A DNA stretch of 64,000 nt from Nocardioides luteus. Its GTDB lineage: Bacteria > Actinomycetota > Actinomycetes > Propionibacteriales > Nocardioidaceae. Shown piece after piece: positions 9,891 to 16,951 of the stretch. The first letter of the stretch is position 1, and the number at the start of each line of letters is the position of its first letter. The stretch is taken from assembly GCF_015752315.1 (NCBI RefSeq), contig NZ_JADOVJ010000001.1, positions 5,695,001 to 5,759,000 of the forward strand, read 5' to 3'. The translations under genes and the position numbers were made by a program. The notes beneath the pieces were generated by a model. It was not told where the DNA came from and did no database searches. It saw nothing but the letters and a program-made list of their open reading frames with translations.

Positions 9891-11123
9891 ATGACGGTGA
9901 CGGGAGTCGAGGACGTGTGGCGGCAGGAGTCCGCCCATGTCCTCGGCGCCCTGCTGCGGGTCCATCCCGATCTGTCCGACTGCGAGGATGCCGCCCAGGA
10001 GGCGCTGATCGCGGCCAGCCAGCGATGGTCCTGCGACGGTCTGCCGGCCGATCCCCGGGCCTGGCTCATCCGGGTGGCTCACCGGCGGCTGATCGACCAG
10101 CTGCGAGCGGACTCGGCGCGCACCCGGCGCGAGCTCGCCGACGGGATGGCGCGGCGGCTCGACGACCCGGACCCGGTGGCTCCCGAGATCGGCTCGGCCT
10201 ACGACGACTCGCTGCGGCTGATGATGATGTGCGCGCATCCCGCGCTGCGCCGCCCCTCCCAGGTCGCGATCACGCTGCGGTGCGTGGGCGGCCTGACGAC
10301 GGCGGAGATCGCGGCTGCGTACCTGGTTCCGGAGGCGACCATGGGGCAGCGGCTCAGCCGGGCACGGGCGACGCTGAAGAACGAGGAGTTCTGCTCGCCG
10401 GCGCCCGACGAGCTGCCCGAGCGGATCGCGTGCGTGCTCGACGTCTGCCACCTGATCTTCAACGAGGGCCACACCCGCACCAGCGGCCCGGACCTGCAGG
10501 GCATCGAGCTCACCGAGGAGGCGATCCGGCTGACCCGGATGGTGCGCGGCATCCTGCCGGAGCACGACGAGGCCACCGGTCTGCTCGCCCTCATGCTGCT
10601 GACCCAGGCGCGCTCGTGCGGGCGCGTCGACCACCTCGGTGACCTGATCCCGCTCAAGGACCAGGACCGCTCGCAGTGGGACCGCGAGCTGATCCGCGAA
10701 GGCGTCGCGCTGCTGGAGGAGGTGCTCCCCGAGGGACCGGTGGGCCGCTACCAGCTGCAGGCGGCGATCGCCGCGGTCCACGCCGAGGCGGAGTCGTACG
10801 AGGCCACCGACTGGCTCCAGATCAACCTGCTCTACGGGATGCTGGCCCAGGTCGCACCCTCGCCGGCGGTCACGCTCAACCGGGCCGTCGCGGTGGCGAT
10901 GAGCCTCGGCCCGGAGCACGGCATCGAGATCGTACGCGACCTGCTGGAGCACCCCGCGATGCAGCGGCACCACCGGGCCCATGCCGTGCTGGCGCACCTG
11001 CTCGAGCAGTCCGGCGACCTCGCGACCGCCCGCGAGCACTATGTGCTGGCGGCGCGCCTGACCCAGAGCGTGCCGGAGCAGCGCTACCTGAACCGCCGGG
11101 TCGAGGCGCTCGACCAGTCGTGA
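9891..11123 (+). CDS. ECF42-group RNA polymerase sigma factor, second copy
   Basis: A 410-residue sigma factor. Region 2 is near residue 25 (DCEDAAQEALIAASQRW) and ADPRAWLIRVAHRRLID near residue 48. Region 4 contains CVGGLTTAEIAAAYLVPEATMGQR near residue 127, and the C-terminal extension carries LNRAVAVAMSLGPEHG, diagnostic of ECF42. ATG 9891 starts one base after the DGPF stop. The paralogue at 5825-7054 shares this architecture but differs through most of its length, so the two likely serve different signals. No anti-sigma gene is present. Confidence 0.9.
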   Translation: MTVTGVEDVWRQESAHVLGALLRVHPDLSDCEDAAQEALIAASQRWSCDGLPADPRAWLIRVAHRRLIDQLRADSARTRRELADGMARRLDDPDPVAPEIGSAYDDSLRLMMMCAHPALRRPSQVAITLRCVGGLTTAEIAAAYLVPEATMGQRLSRARATLKNEEFCSPAPDELPERIACVLDVCHLIFNEGHTRTSGPDLQGIELTEEAIRLTRMVRGILPEHDEATGLLALMLLTQARSCGRVDHLGDLIPLKDQDRSQWDRELIREGVALLEEVLPEGPVGRYQLQAAIAAVHAEAESYEATDWLQINLLYGMLAQVAPSPAVTLNRAVAVAMSLGPEHGIEIVRDLLEHPAMQRHHRAHAVLAHLLEQSGDLATAREHYVLAARLTQSVPEQRYLNRRVEALDQS

Positions 11124-11153
11124 CGTCCTGTCGCCAGGGATCAGAGCTGAGGA

Positions 11154-11732
11154 TCAGAGCTGGACGATGCCGTCCAGGACGAGGATGATCCCGAAGATCG
11201 CGAAGAGTGCGGCGGCGCCGTACTTGATCACCTTCTCGGGAAGGTTGCGGCCCAGCAGTGCGCCGACGCCGATGGCGAGAGCGTCGGCCGCGACCATCCC
11301 GACGGTGGAGCCGATCCAGGTGCCGAGCCAGCCCTCCTGGGTCGCCAGGGTGATCGTCGCGAGCATCGTCTTGTCGCCGAGCTCGGCCAGGAAGAACGCG
11401 ATGCCGACGGCGATGATCGCCATGCCCCGGCTGTTGCGGGCCTTCTTGGCCTCGTCCTCGGTGAGCTCGTCGCCGCGCAGGGTCCACGCCGCGAAGACCA
11501 GGAAGGCGAGGCCGGCCACGATGGTGATGTAGTGCTGGTGCTCGGCGAAGGCGTCCCCGATGAGCGCGCCGATCGCGACCGAGGCCAGGTGGACGATCGC
11601 GGTGGCGGCGGTGATCCCGAGGATCACGTCTCGAGCGCGGTAGCGGGTGGCGAACGTCATCGCCATGAGCTGGCTCTTGTCGCCGAGCTCGGCGACGAAG
11701 ATGACCGCGGTCGACAGCAGGAAGGCGTACAC
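11154..11732 (-). CDS. TMEM165/GDT1 (UPF0016) family manganese exporter
   Basis: A 192-residue membrane protein with six predicted helices and the duplicated signature of the family: AELGDKSQL near residue 14 and AELGDKTML near residue 103. These E-x-G-D-K motifs form the cation path in GDT1/MneA-type Mn2+ exporters. GTG 11732 (VYAFLLSTAVIF) is chosen as the start because it begins directly at TM1 and follows GAGAGG. A longer ORF upstream would run through the riboswitch. Control by the Mn2+-sensing yybP-ykoY element just upstream fits export of excess manganese. Confidence 0.92.
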   Translation of the reverse strand: MYAFLLSTAVIFVAELGDKSQLMAMTFATRYRARDVILGITAATAIVHLASVAIGALIGDAFAEHQHYITIVAGLAFLVFAAWTLRGDELTEDEAKKARNSRGMAIIAVGIAFFLAELGDKTMLATITLATQEGWLGTWIGSTVGMVAADALAIGVGALLGRNLPEKVIKYGAAALFAIFGIILVLDGIVQL

Positions 11733-11738
11733 AGGGGT

Positions 11739-11912
11739 TCCTCTCCGGCGCCGGCCGGAGGAATCCCATGAGGGTGCAGCGTCCTTCGACCAGCACCGTC
11801 GTGTTGATACGGGTGCTTGGTCGAAGGTCTCGTCCGCCACCTTCGTGGCCGATCGCGCCGGGCGCTGAGGCCAGTGTGTCGACGCGACTGTTGAGGACTA
11901 CTCCCCTTCGTG
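11739..11912 (-). promoter_or_regulatory. yybP-ykoY manganese riboswitch
   Basis: Read on the minus strand, the leader begins with AAGGGGAGUAGUCCUC (from 11908 downwards), the hallmark start of the yybP-ykoY motif. It continues to GACGAGACCUUCGACC paired with GGUCGAAGG (11781-11834). The 3' end folds CCUCCGGC with GCCGGAGAGG (about 11739-11763), which includes the GAGAGG ribosome site of the exporter gene, suggesting translational control. Family members sense Mn2+ and switch on exporters such as this one. Confidence 0.88.
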
Positions 11913-11983
11913 GTCCCGAGTCTAGGCCACGGGCCGAGGGCGGTCCCAGTCGCGTGGGGCGTGGGCTGCGTCACCCTAGGTCA

Positions 11984-12020
11984 GTACATGATTGGCTGAA
12001 TTCAGGAAACGATGTACGGT
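11984..12020 (+). promoter_or_regulatory. Promoter with dyad operator of the cmtR operon
   Basis: TTGGCT (11993-11998) and TACGGT (12015-12020) are 16 bases apart and end six bases before ATG 12027, fitting a leaderless promoter. A nested dyad, GTACAT / CTGAATTCAG / ATGTAC, is centred at 12000.5 and covers both hexamers. It is well placed for autorepression by the encoded ArsR-family sensor. Confidence 0.6.
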
Positions 12021-12026
12021 CAGCCC

Positions 12027-12362
12027 ATGGTGATGACGACGACGGCCTCCCTGGACGCGCTCGCGCGCTTCGGCCACGCGCTCTCCGACGCCACCCGTGC
12101 CCGGATCCTGATGCGACTGCGCGAGGGACCTGCGTACCCGGCCGACCTGGCGGACTCGCTCGGCGCGACCCGGCAGGCCGTCTCGAACCACCTGGCCTGC
12201 CTGCGTGGCTGCGGTCTGGTGGTGGCCGTCCCCGAGGGGCGGCGTACGCGCTACGAGCTGGTCGACCAGCGCGTGGCCCACGCTCTGGCGGATCTCCACG
12301 GACTGGTCCTGGTCACCGACAAGGCCGCCTGTGCCGACGCCGATGAGCTGGGGTGCTGCTGA
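12027..12362 (+). CDS. cmtR: CmtR-type ArsR-family metal sensor (Cd/Pb)
   Basis: A 111-residue winged-helix repressor. VSNHLACLRGCGLVVA near residue 55 has the two cysteines of the CLRGC motif that ligate Cd(II)/Pb(II) in mycobacterial CmtR. A further cysteine (DKAACADADELGCC) lies in the C-terminal tail, where CmtR has its third ligand, with two more at the end. Start is ATG 12027, consistent with the length of M. tuberculosis CmtR and with a leaderless promoter; an in-frame ATG at 12012 lies inside the operator. Its stop overlaps the next start (TGATG), so it is co-translated with the efflux pump it should control. Confidence 0.88.
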   Translation: MVMTTTASLDALARFGHALSDATRARILMRLREGPAYPADLADSLGATRQAVSNHLACLRGCGLVVAVPEGRRTRYELVDQRVAHALADLHGLVLVTDKAACADADELGCC

Positions 12363-13270
12363 TGGGGCACGGACACGGTCACGGCGCCGCCGGCCACGCC
12401 GGCGGAAGGTATCGGTCGCGGCTCGCAGTCACGTTCGCCCTCGTCGCGGGCTTCCTGGTCGTCGAGCTGGTCGCCGGCGCGTGGTCGGGCTCGCTCGCGC
12501 TGGTCTCCGACGCCGGCCACATGGGCGCCGACGCCGTCGCGCTCGGAGCGGCGCTGCTGGCGACCAGGATGGCGGCGCGGCCGGACACCACCGGCCGGCG
12601 CACCTACGGCTCCTATCGTGCCGAGGTCTTCGCCTCGGGGCTGACGGTGCTGATCATGCTCGGGGCCGCGGCGTACGTCGTCGTGGAGGCCGTCGGGCGG
12701 ATCGGCGCCGAGACCGAGGTGCAGACCGGCGCGATGCTCGTGGTCGGTGCGCTCGGTCTGGTGGTCAACGTCGTCTCGATGCTGTTGCTGCGCGCCGGCG
12801 CCGCCGAGTCGCTCAACGTCAAGGGCGCCTACTTCGAGGTGGTCGCCGATGCCGCGGGCAGCGTCGGCGTGATCGTGGCCGGTGTGATCGTCGCGCTCAC
12901 CGGCCAGGCGTGGTGGGACACCGGTGTCGCGGTGGCGATCGGGCTCTTCGTGGCGGTCCGGGCCGTCGTGCTGGGACGCGAGGTCCTGGCCGTGCTCGGG
13001 CAGGAGATCCCCGACGGTCTGGTGGTGGATGCCGTCGTCGCCGACCTGGAGGCGATCCCGGGGGTCGAGGACGCCCACGATCTGCACGTCTGGACCCTCA
13101 CCTCGGGGATGAACGTCGCCACCGCGCACCTCACGCTCGCCGAGGATGCCGACTCGCAGGACGTCCTCGCCCGGGCCCAGCGGATGCTCGCGACCGAGCA
13201 CCGGATCGAGCACGCGACGCTGCAGACCGAGACCGCTCCGACGCCGCAGTGCCTCGAGGTGACGTGGTGA
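12362..13270 (+). CDS. Cation diffusion facilitator (CzcD/ZitB-like)
   Basis: A 302-residue CDF proton/metal antiporter. It has an N-terminal HGHGHG metal-binding stretch, six membrane helices, the TM2 site SDAGHMGAD (near residue 48) and the TM5 region YFEVVADAAGS (near residue 155), both with the HxxxD/DxxxD-type ligands of Zn/Cd-transporting CDFs. The cytoplasmic C-terminal domain contains HDLHVWTLTSG. ATG 12362 overlaps the cmtR stop. Efflux of Cd, Zn or Pb under CmtR control is inferred. Confidence 0.9.
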   Translation: MGHGHGHGAAGHAGGRYRSRLAVTFALVAGFLVVELVAGAWSGSLALVSDAGHMGADAVALGAALLATRMAARPDTTGRRTYGSYRAEVFASGLTVLIMLGAAAYVVVEAVGRIGAETEVQTGAMLVVGALGLVVNVVSMLLLRAGAAESLNVKGAYFEVVADAAGSVGVIVAGVIVALTGQAWWDTGVAVAIGLFVAVRAVVLGREVLAVLGQEIPDGLVVDAVVADLEAIPGVEDAHDLHVWTLTSGMNVATAHLTLAEDADSQDVLARAQRMLATEHRIEHATLQTETAPTPQCLEVTW

Positions 13271-13965
13271 GTGCGGCCCGCTCCGCGGAGGTGGTCCTCG
13301 CCCGACCGGCCGCCGAGCGGAGAAGGGCCGTGCTCGTACGCCGGGTGCGGCTGCTGGTGGCCTTCACCATCGCGTACAACGTGGTCGAGGCGATCGTCGC
13401 GCTCGTCGCCGGTGTGGGGGCGAGCTCGGCCGCGCTGGTCGGATTCGGTCTCGACTCGGTGATCGAGGTCACTTCCGCGGTCGCCGTCGCCTGGCAGTTC
13501 GGGGGCGGCAACCACGAGAGCCGCGAGCGGACCGCGTTGCGCGTGATCGCCTGCTCGTTCTTCGCGCTCGCCGCCTTCGTGAGCTTCGACGCCGTCACCG
13601 CGTTCGCCACCCGCCAGGCGGCGGAGCACTCGAGTGTCGGAATCGGCATGGCCGTGCTGAGCCTGCTGGTCATGCCGCTGGCCTCATGGGTGCAGCGGCG
13701 TACGGGCACCGAGCTCGGTTCACGCTCGGCCGTCGCCGACTCCAAGCAGACCCTTCTGTGCACCTACATGTCGGCCGCGCTCCTGCTCGGTCTGGTGCTG
13801 AACAGCCTCCTTGGCTGGTGGTGGGCCGACTCCCTCGCCGCGCTGACGATCGCCGCCGTCGCCGTCCGGGAGGGCGTGAACGCCTGGCGAGGCGAGGTCT
13901 GCTGTTCCCCGGTAGAGGCGTTCATCGACGACGGCCGGCCCGACGACGGTTGTGACTGCTGCTGA
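13267..13965 (+). CDS. Second cation-efflux-like membrane protein, cysteine-tailed
   Basis: A 232-residue protein with six hydrophobic segments, related to short CDF-like cation transporters. GFGLDSVIEVTSAVAVAWQF near residue 58 and AVADSKQTLLCTYMSAALL near residue 155 occupy the positions of the CDF TM2 and TM5 metal sites with Asp but no His. It lacks the usual cytoplasmic CDF domain and ends in DDGCDCC, a possible soft-metal site. The GTG start overlaps the upstream stop (GTGA), making it the third gene of the cmtR operon. Confidence 0.8.
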   Translation: MSAARSAEVVLARPAAERRRAVLVRRVRLLVAFTIAYNVVEAIVALVAGVGASSAALVGFGLDSVIEVTSAVAVAWQFGGGNHESRERTALRVIACSFFALAAFVSFDAVTAFATRQAAEHSSVGIGMAVLSLLVMPLASWVQRRTGTELGSRSAVADSKQTLLCTYMSAALLLGLVLNSLLGWWWADSLAALTIAAVAVREGVNAWRGEVCCSPVEAFIDDGRPDDGCDCC

Positions 13966-14046
13966 CCGGAACCCGCTGATCGACGTAACCTTTACGGATT
14001 CGTCGAACTTCCTCAGCAAAGATTCGATCCTGGTTACGCTGAGGCC

Positions 14047-14838
14047 ATGGATGAGGCCGAGGTGCGTGCGGTCCTCTTCGACCTGCAGGACACGCTCGTC
14101 CCGAGTGGTCATCCTGCCGAGCACGACGCGGTGTCCAGGGCGATGGGCGCGGACCTCGGCGTCGACCCCGTCGCGTTCGCGGCTGCGGTCACCGACACCT
14201 TCGACGAGCGCGTACGCGGCCTGATGGCCGACGTGCATCACACGGTGCGCTACCTGGCCAGACGGGTCGGCGGGTCGCCGACCGAGTCTCAGGTGGAGAG
14301 CGCGATCACGCGCCGGCTGAACTACGCGCTCTCGCTCCACGCCGCCACCTGGGCGCTGCCCGCACTGAAGTCGCTGCGCAAACGAGGGTTCAAGCTCGGT
14401 CTCGTCGCCGACTGCGGGGCGGAGACGGTCGCGATCTGGCCGCAGAGCCCGCTCGCCGACCACCTGGACGCGGTCTCGTTCTCCTGTCAGACGGGCGTAC
14501 GCAAGCCCGACTCGGGCGCCTACCTCGTCGCCGCGGCGGCGCTGGAGGTGCGGACCAGCGAGTGCGTCTACGTCGGTGACGGTGCCGACCGCGAGCTGAG
14601 CGGCGCCGAGGCGGTCGGGATGCGGTCGGTGCGATTCCGGGCCAGGGGGCACGACGAGATCGAGGAGGAGGAGGGCGTCGCGTTCGACCTCGATCCCGAG
14701 TGGAGCGGGCCGACTATCAGCGACCTGTCCGAGCTCGTCGGAATGGTCGGGGTCCCGATGCCGCGCGACGGGTCCGAATCGCGGACGTTCGTCTCCGGAA
14801 ATGTGGTGCCGTGGGGGTCGAAGCGATCATCCCGCTGA
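14047..14838 (+). CDS. HAD-superfamily hydrolase with unusual motif I
   Basis: A 263-residue HAD-like hydrolase. Motif I is VLFDLQDTLV (residues 9-18). The nucleophilic Asp is present, but the general acid/base Asp two residues on is Gln. Motif II/III region GLVADCGAET near residue 119 and GVRKPDSGAYLVAAAAL near residue 149 provide the conserved Lys, and VYVGDGADREL near residue 176 is motif IV. The last 60 residues are acidic and variable. ATG 14047 follows TACGCT (14035-14040) by six bases, suggesting a leaderless transcript. The substrate is unknown; the changed acid/base residue suggests reduced or altered phosphatase chemistry. Confidence 0.82.
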   Translation: MDEAEVRAVLFDLQDTLVPSGHPAEHDAVSRAMGADLGVDPVAFAAAVTDTFDERVRGLMADVHHTVRYLARRVGGSPTESQVESAITRRLNYALSLHAATWALPALKSLRKRGFKLGLVADCGAETVAIWPQSPLADHLDAVSFSCQTGVRKPDSGAYLVAAAALEVRTSECVYVGDGADRELSGAEAVGMRSVRFRARGHDEIEEEEGVAFDLDPEWSGPTISDLSELVGMVGVPMPRDGSESRTFVSGNVVPWGSKRSSR

Positions 14839-15021
14839 TCTCCGGATGAAGGCCGGTCGGCGTCCGTCCGGCATCTCATGGTGCCCGTCCTGCGTGGGTC
14901 AGGGTCCCACTCCGACGGGTCGATGTCAGCCGAATCCGGGATCCTCCGACGTTTCGGTCCGTTCCTCGGCACGGTTCCGGATCGCCATCGGATCGGTGTC
15001 CGATATCACACCGGACATGTT

Positions 15022-15039
15022 ACCTATCTTTTGACAGGT
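15022..15039. promoter_or_regulatory. Upstream operator copy (dyad)
   Basis: ACCTATC-TTTT-GACAGGT, a 7-bp inverted repeat with one mismatch and a 4-base centre. It matches the perfect copy at 15266 in arm sequence and spacing. It is probably a binding site for the TetR-family regulator encoded at 22598, by inference. Confidence 0.6.
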
Positions 15040-15265
15040 TCTGCGTGCGGTGGGCGAGCATCGGCCGCGGCGAGAACGCTCCATCAGGCGGCACCGCACG
15101 CGTGAATTCGGCAGGAAATGGTCCTTGCCCCCTAGCGAGTTCACGCCGAAAACGGTAAGAATCGATCGACCGACAGGGAAGAATTTCGCCGTCTCCGACC
15201 CCACATTTCGGACTCAGGTTTCCAACAGTCATGGTTTGCCCCCGACGCCCTTGACCTACATGCTT

Positions 15266-15283
15266 ACCTGTCAGTCGACAGGT
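15266..15283. promoter_or_regulatory. Promoter-proximal operator copy (perfect dyad)
   Basis: ACCTGTC-AGTC-GACAGGT, a perfect 7-bp inverted repeat with a 4-base centre, 25 bases before the GTG start and overlapping the expected promoter. The size and symmetry fit a TetR-type operator. Confidence 0.7.
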
Positions 15284-15308
15284 TCAACATGCTTCAAGGA
15301 GGACGCGG

Positions 15309-16163
15309 GTGGCGCTAGCTGCAGACCACAGCACGGACACGGTGCTGAACGCACGGGCAGATGCTCGCGCGCAAGGGGGGCAGGTCAGCGACTGGATGCC
15401 GTACCTACCGGCCTCGTCGAGCCCGTTCTGCCCGGACGACGTCGACCCGGAGAGCCTCACCTGGGCCGAGACGGTCGCGCCCGGCAGCTACACCCACAAG
15501 GTGCTCGCCCGAGGCACCCGGTTCCGGCTCGAGGACCCGACCGGCGAGGCCTGTGCCCACACGCTCGTCTACAACGCCCTCGAGCCGACCGAGCGACTCA
15601 ACGTCGCCGACACCCAGAAGATCCCGTGGCAGGCCTACCTCGGTGCCGGCCACCCGCTGCTCTCCGGTGACGGCCGGGTGCTCGCCACGATCCTCACCGA
15701 CACCTCGGGACGCCACGACGCGTTCTGCGGGACGAGCACCGCCGCCTGGAACGCGCTGCGCTACGGCACCGCGCTGCCCGAGGGGCCTGCTCCGGCGGGC
15801 CGTGACCTCTTCGTGAAGGCGGCTGCCAAGCACGGACTCGGGCCGGCCGACGTACCTCCCTCGGTCTCGTTCTTCCAGGGAGTGCGCGTCGCCTCGGACG
15901 GCGCCTTCGACTGGGTCGGCTCGTCAGGCGCCGGGACCTCGGTCGAGCTCGTGGCCGAGCTGCCCCTGATCGTGCTGATCGCCAACGTCCCGCATCCGCG
16001 GGACCCACGTCCGGAGTACATCGTCGGGCCGCTGCGCGTGCACGCCTGGCGTACGCCGGAGACCACCCCGACCACCCCGGCGGACGAGCGTTTCGACGCC
16101 TCTCCCGAGGTGCGGCGGGCGTACCTGAACACACTCGACTATGCGGAGGCTCGGGGCCTGTGA
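15309..16163 (+). CDS. DUF1989 urea carboxylase-associated protein 1 (putative carboxyguanidine deiminase subunit)
   Basis: A 284-residue member of the DUF1989 family (UAAP1). Family features are GEACAHTLVYNALEPTERLNVAD near residue 79 and AFCGTSTAAWNALRYG near residue 138, with the paired cysteines likely binding zinc. Proteins of this type, in pairs, act as carboxyguanidine deiminase (CgdAB), converting carboxyguanidine to allophanate and ammonia between the carboxylase and allophanate hydrolase steps. GTG 15309 follows AGGAGG at 15297-15302. Its stop overlaps the next start (GTGA). Confidence 0.85.
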   Translation: MALAADHSTDTVLNARADARAQGGQVSDWMPYLPASSSPFCPDDVDPESLTWAETVAPGSYTHKVLARGTRFRLEDPTGEACAHTLVYNALEPTERLNVADTQKIPWQAYLGAGHPLLSGDGRVLATILTDTSGRHDAFCGTSTAAWNALRYGTALPEGPAPAGRDLFVKAAAKHGLGPADVPPSVSFFQGVRVASDGAFDWVGSSGAGTSVELVAELPLIVLIANVPHPRDPRPEYIVGPLRVHAWRTPETTPTTPADERFDASPEVRRAYLNTLDYAEARGL

Positions 16164-16951
16164 CTACCACGATCGACAACCCGGTGATGAGGCCTGTGAC
16201 GACTCTTCCTGTTCCTGTGGCCACCTACCTGACGCCCGACGGCCAGCTGGTCTCCAGCGTGCCGGTCGGTGCGTCGTACGCAGACGGCAGCCCACTGGAG
16301 TGGGGTGACCCGCTGGTGCCGGGTGCCGTCGTGCTGGACGAGCAGGTCGCTCCGCGGGCGTCGTGGTCGGGTGTCGTACGTGCCGGGCAGGTGCTGACGA
16401 TCGTCGATGTCGGGGGCAACCAGTCGGGTGACTGCCTGCTCTACAACGCGCACGACACCGACGAGCGCTACAGCGCGCCGGACACGCTCGCCTGGCAGGA
16501 CAACGCCTACATCCGCACCGGGACGGTGCTGCGCAGCAACCACGGTCGTGCCCTGATGACCGTCGTCGGCAACGAGATCGACCGACAGGACACCATCGGT
16601 GGCGCGTGCTCGCGGGAGTCCAACACGCTGCGCTACGGGCACCACGTGATGTATCACCACGGCTGCCGGGAGAACTTCCTGACCGAGGGGGCCAAGCACG
16701 GCCTCGGCATGCGCGACATCGTCTCCAACATCAACTGGTTCATGAACGTGCCCGTGGAGGAGGACGGCGCCCTCGGCATCGTCGACGGCATGTCGGCGCC
16801 CGGCAAGCGGGTCGCGCTGCGTGCCGAGATCGACACGCTCGTGCTCATCTCCAACTGCCCGCAGATGAACAACCCCTGCAACGACTTCAACCCGACGCCG
16901 CTGCGGATGATCGTCTCCGAGCCGGACGTGGACTACGAGGCCGACGCATGA
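16160..16951 (+). CDS. DUF1989 urea carboxylase-associated protein 2 (putative carboxyguanidine deiminase subunit)
   Basis: A 263-residue DUF1989 protein (UAAP2), paralogous to the preceding gene. Conserved blocks are NQSGDCLLYNAHDTDERYS near residue 88 and GGACSRESNTLRYGHHVMYHHGC near residue 145, rich in Cys and His for metal binding. The pair would form the heteromeric carboxyguanidine deiminase. GTG 16160 overlaps the previous stop, and the ATGA at 16948 overlaps the carboxylase start, so translation is coupled along the operon. Confidence 0.87.
   Translation: MTTTIDNPVMRPVTTLPVPVATYLTPDGQLVSSVPVGASYADGSPLEWGDPLVPGAVVLDEQVAPRASWSGVVRAGQVLTIVDVGGNQSGDCLLYNAHDTDERYSAPDTLAWQDNAYIRTGTVLRSNHGRALMTVVGNEIDRQDTIGGACSRESNTLRYGHHVMYHHGCRENFLTEGAKHGLGMRDIVSNINWFMNVPVEEDGALGIVDGMSAPGKRVALRAEIDTLVLISNCPQMNNPCNDFNPTPLRMIVSEPDVDYEADA

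Larger units (their letters stand above)
14839..15308. other. 470-bp intergenic leader of the guanidine/urea operon
   Basis: No coding sequence is supported here. The stretch holds two copies of a dyad operator (15022-15039 and 15266-15283), a TTGACC -35-like hexamer at 15251-15256 and the AGGAGG ribosome site for the gene at 15309. It was read for the conserved blocks of the ykkC guanidine-I riboswitch and none was seen. Confidence 0.6.

Noticed and set aside
12205..13266. N-terminal extension of the second CDF-like gene
   Set aside because: The open frame runs through the first CDF gene in another frame; the GTGA overlap at 13267 marks the real start.
14839..15308. ykkC guanidine-I riboswitch before the DUF1989/carboxylase operon
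   Set aside because: The conserved blocks of that riboswitch were not found by eye; only the two dyad operators were.
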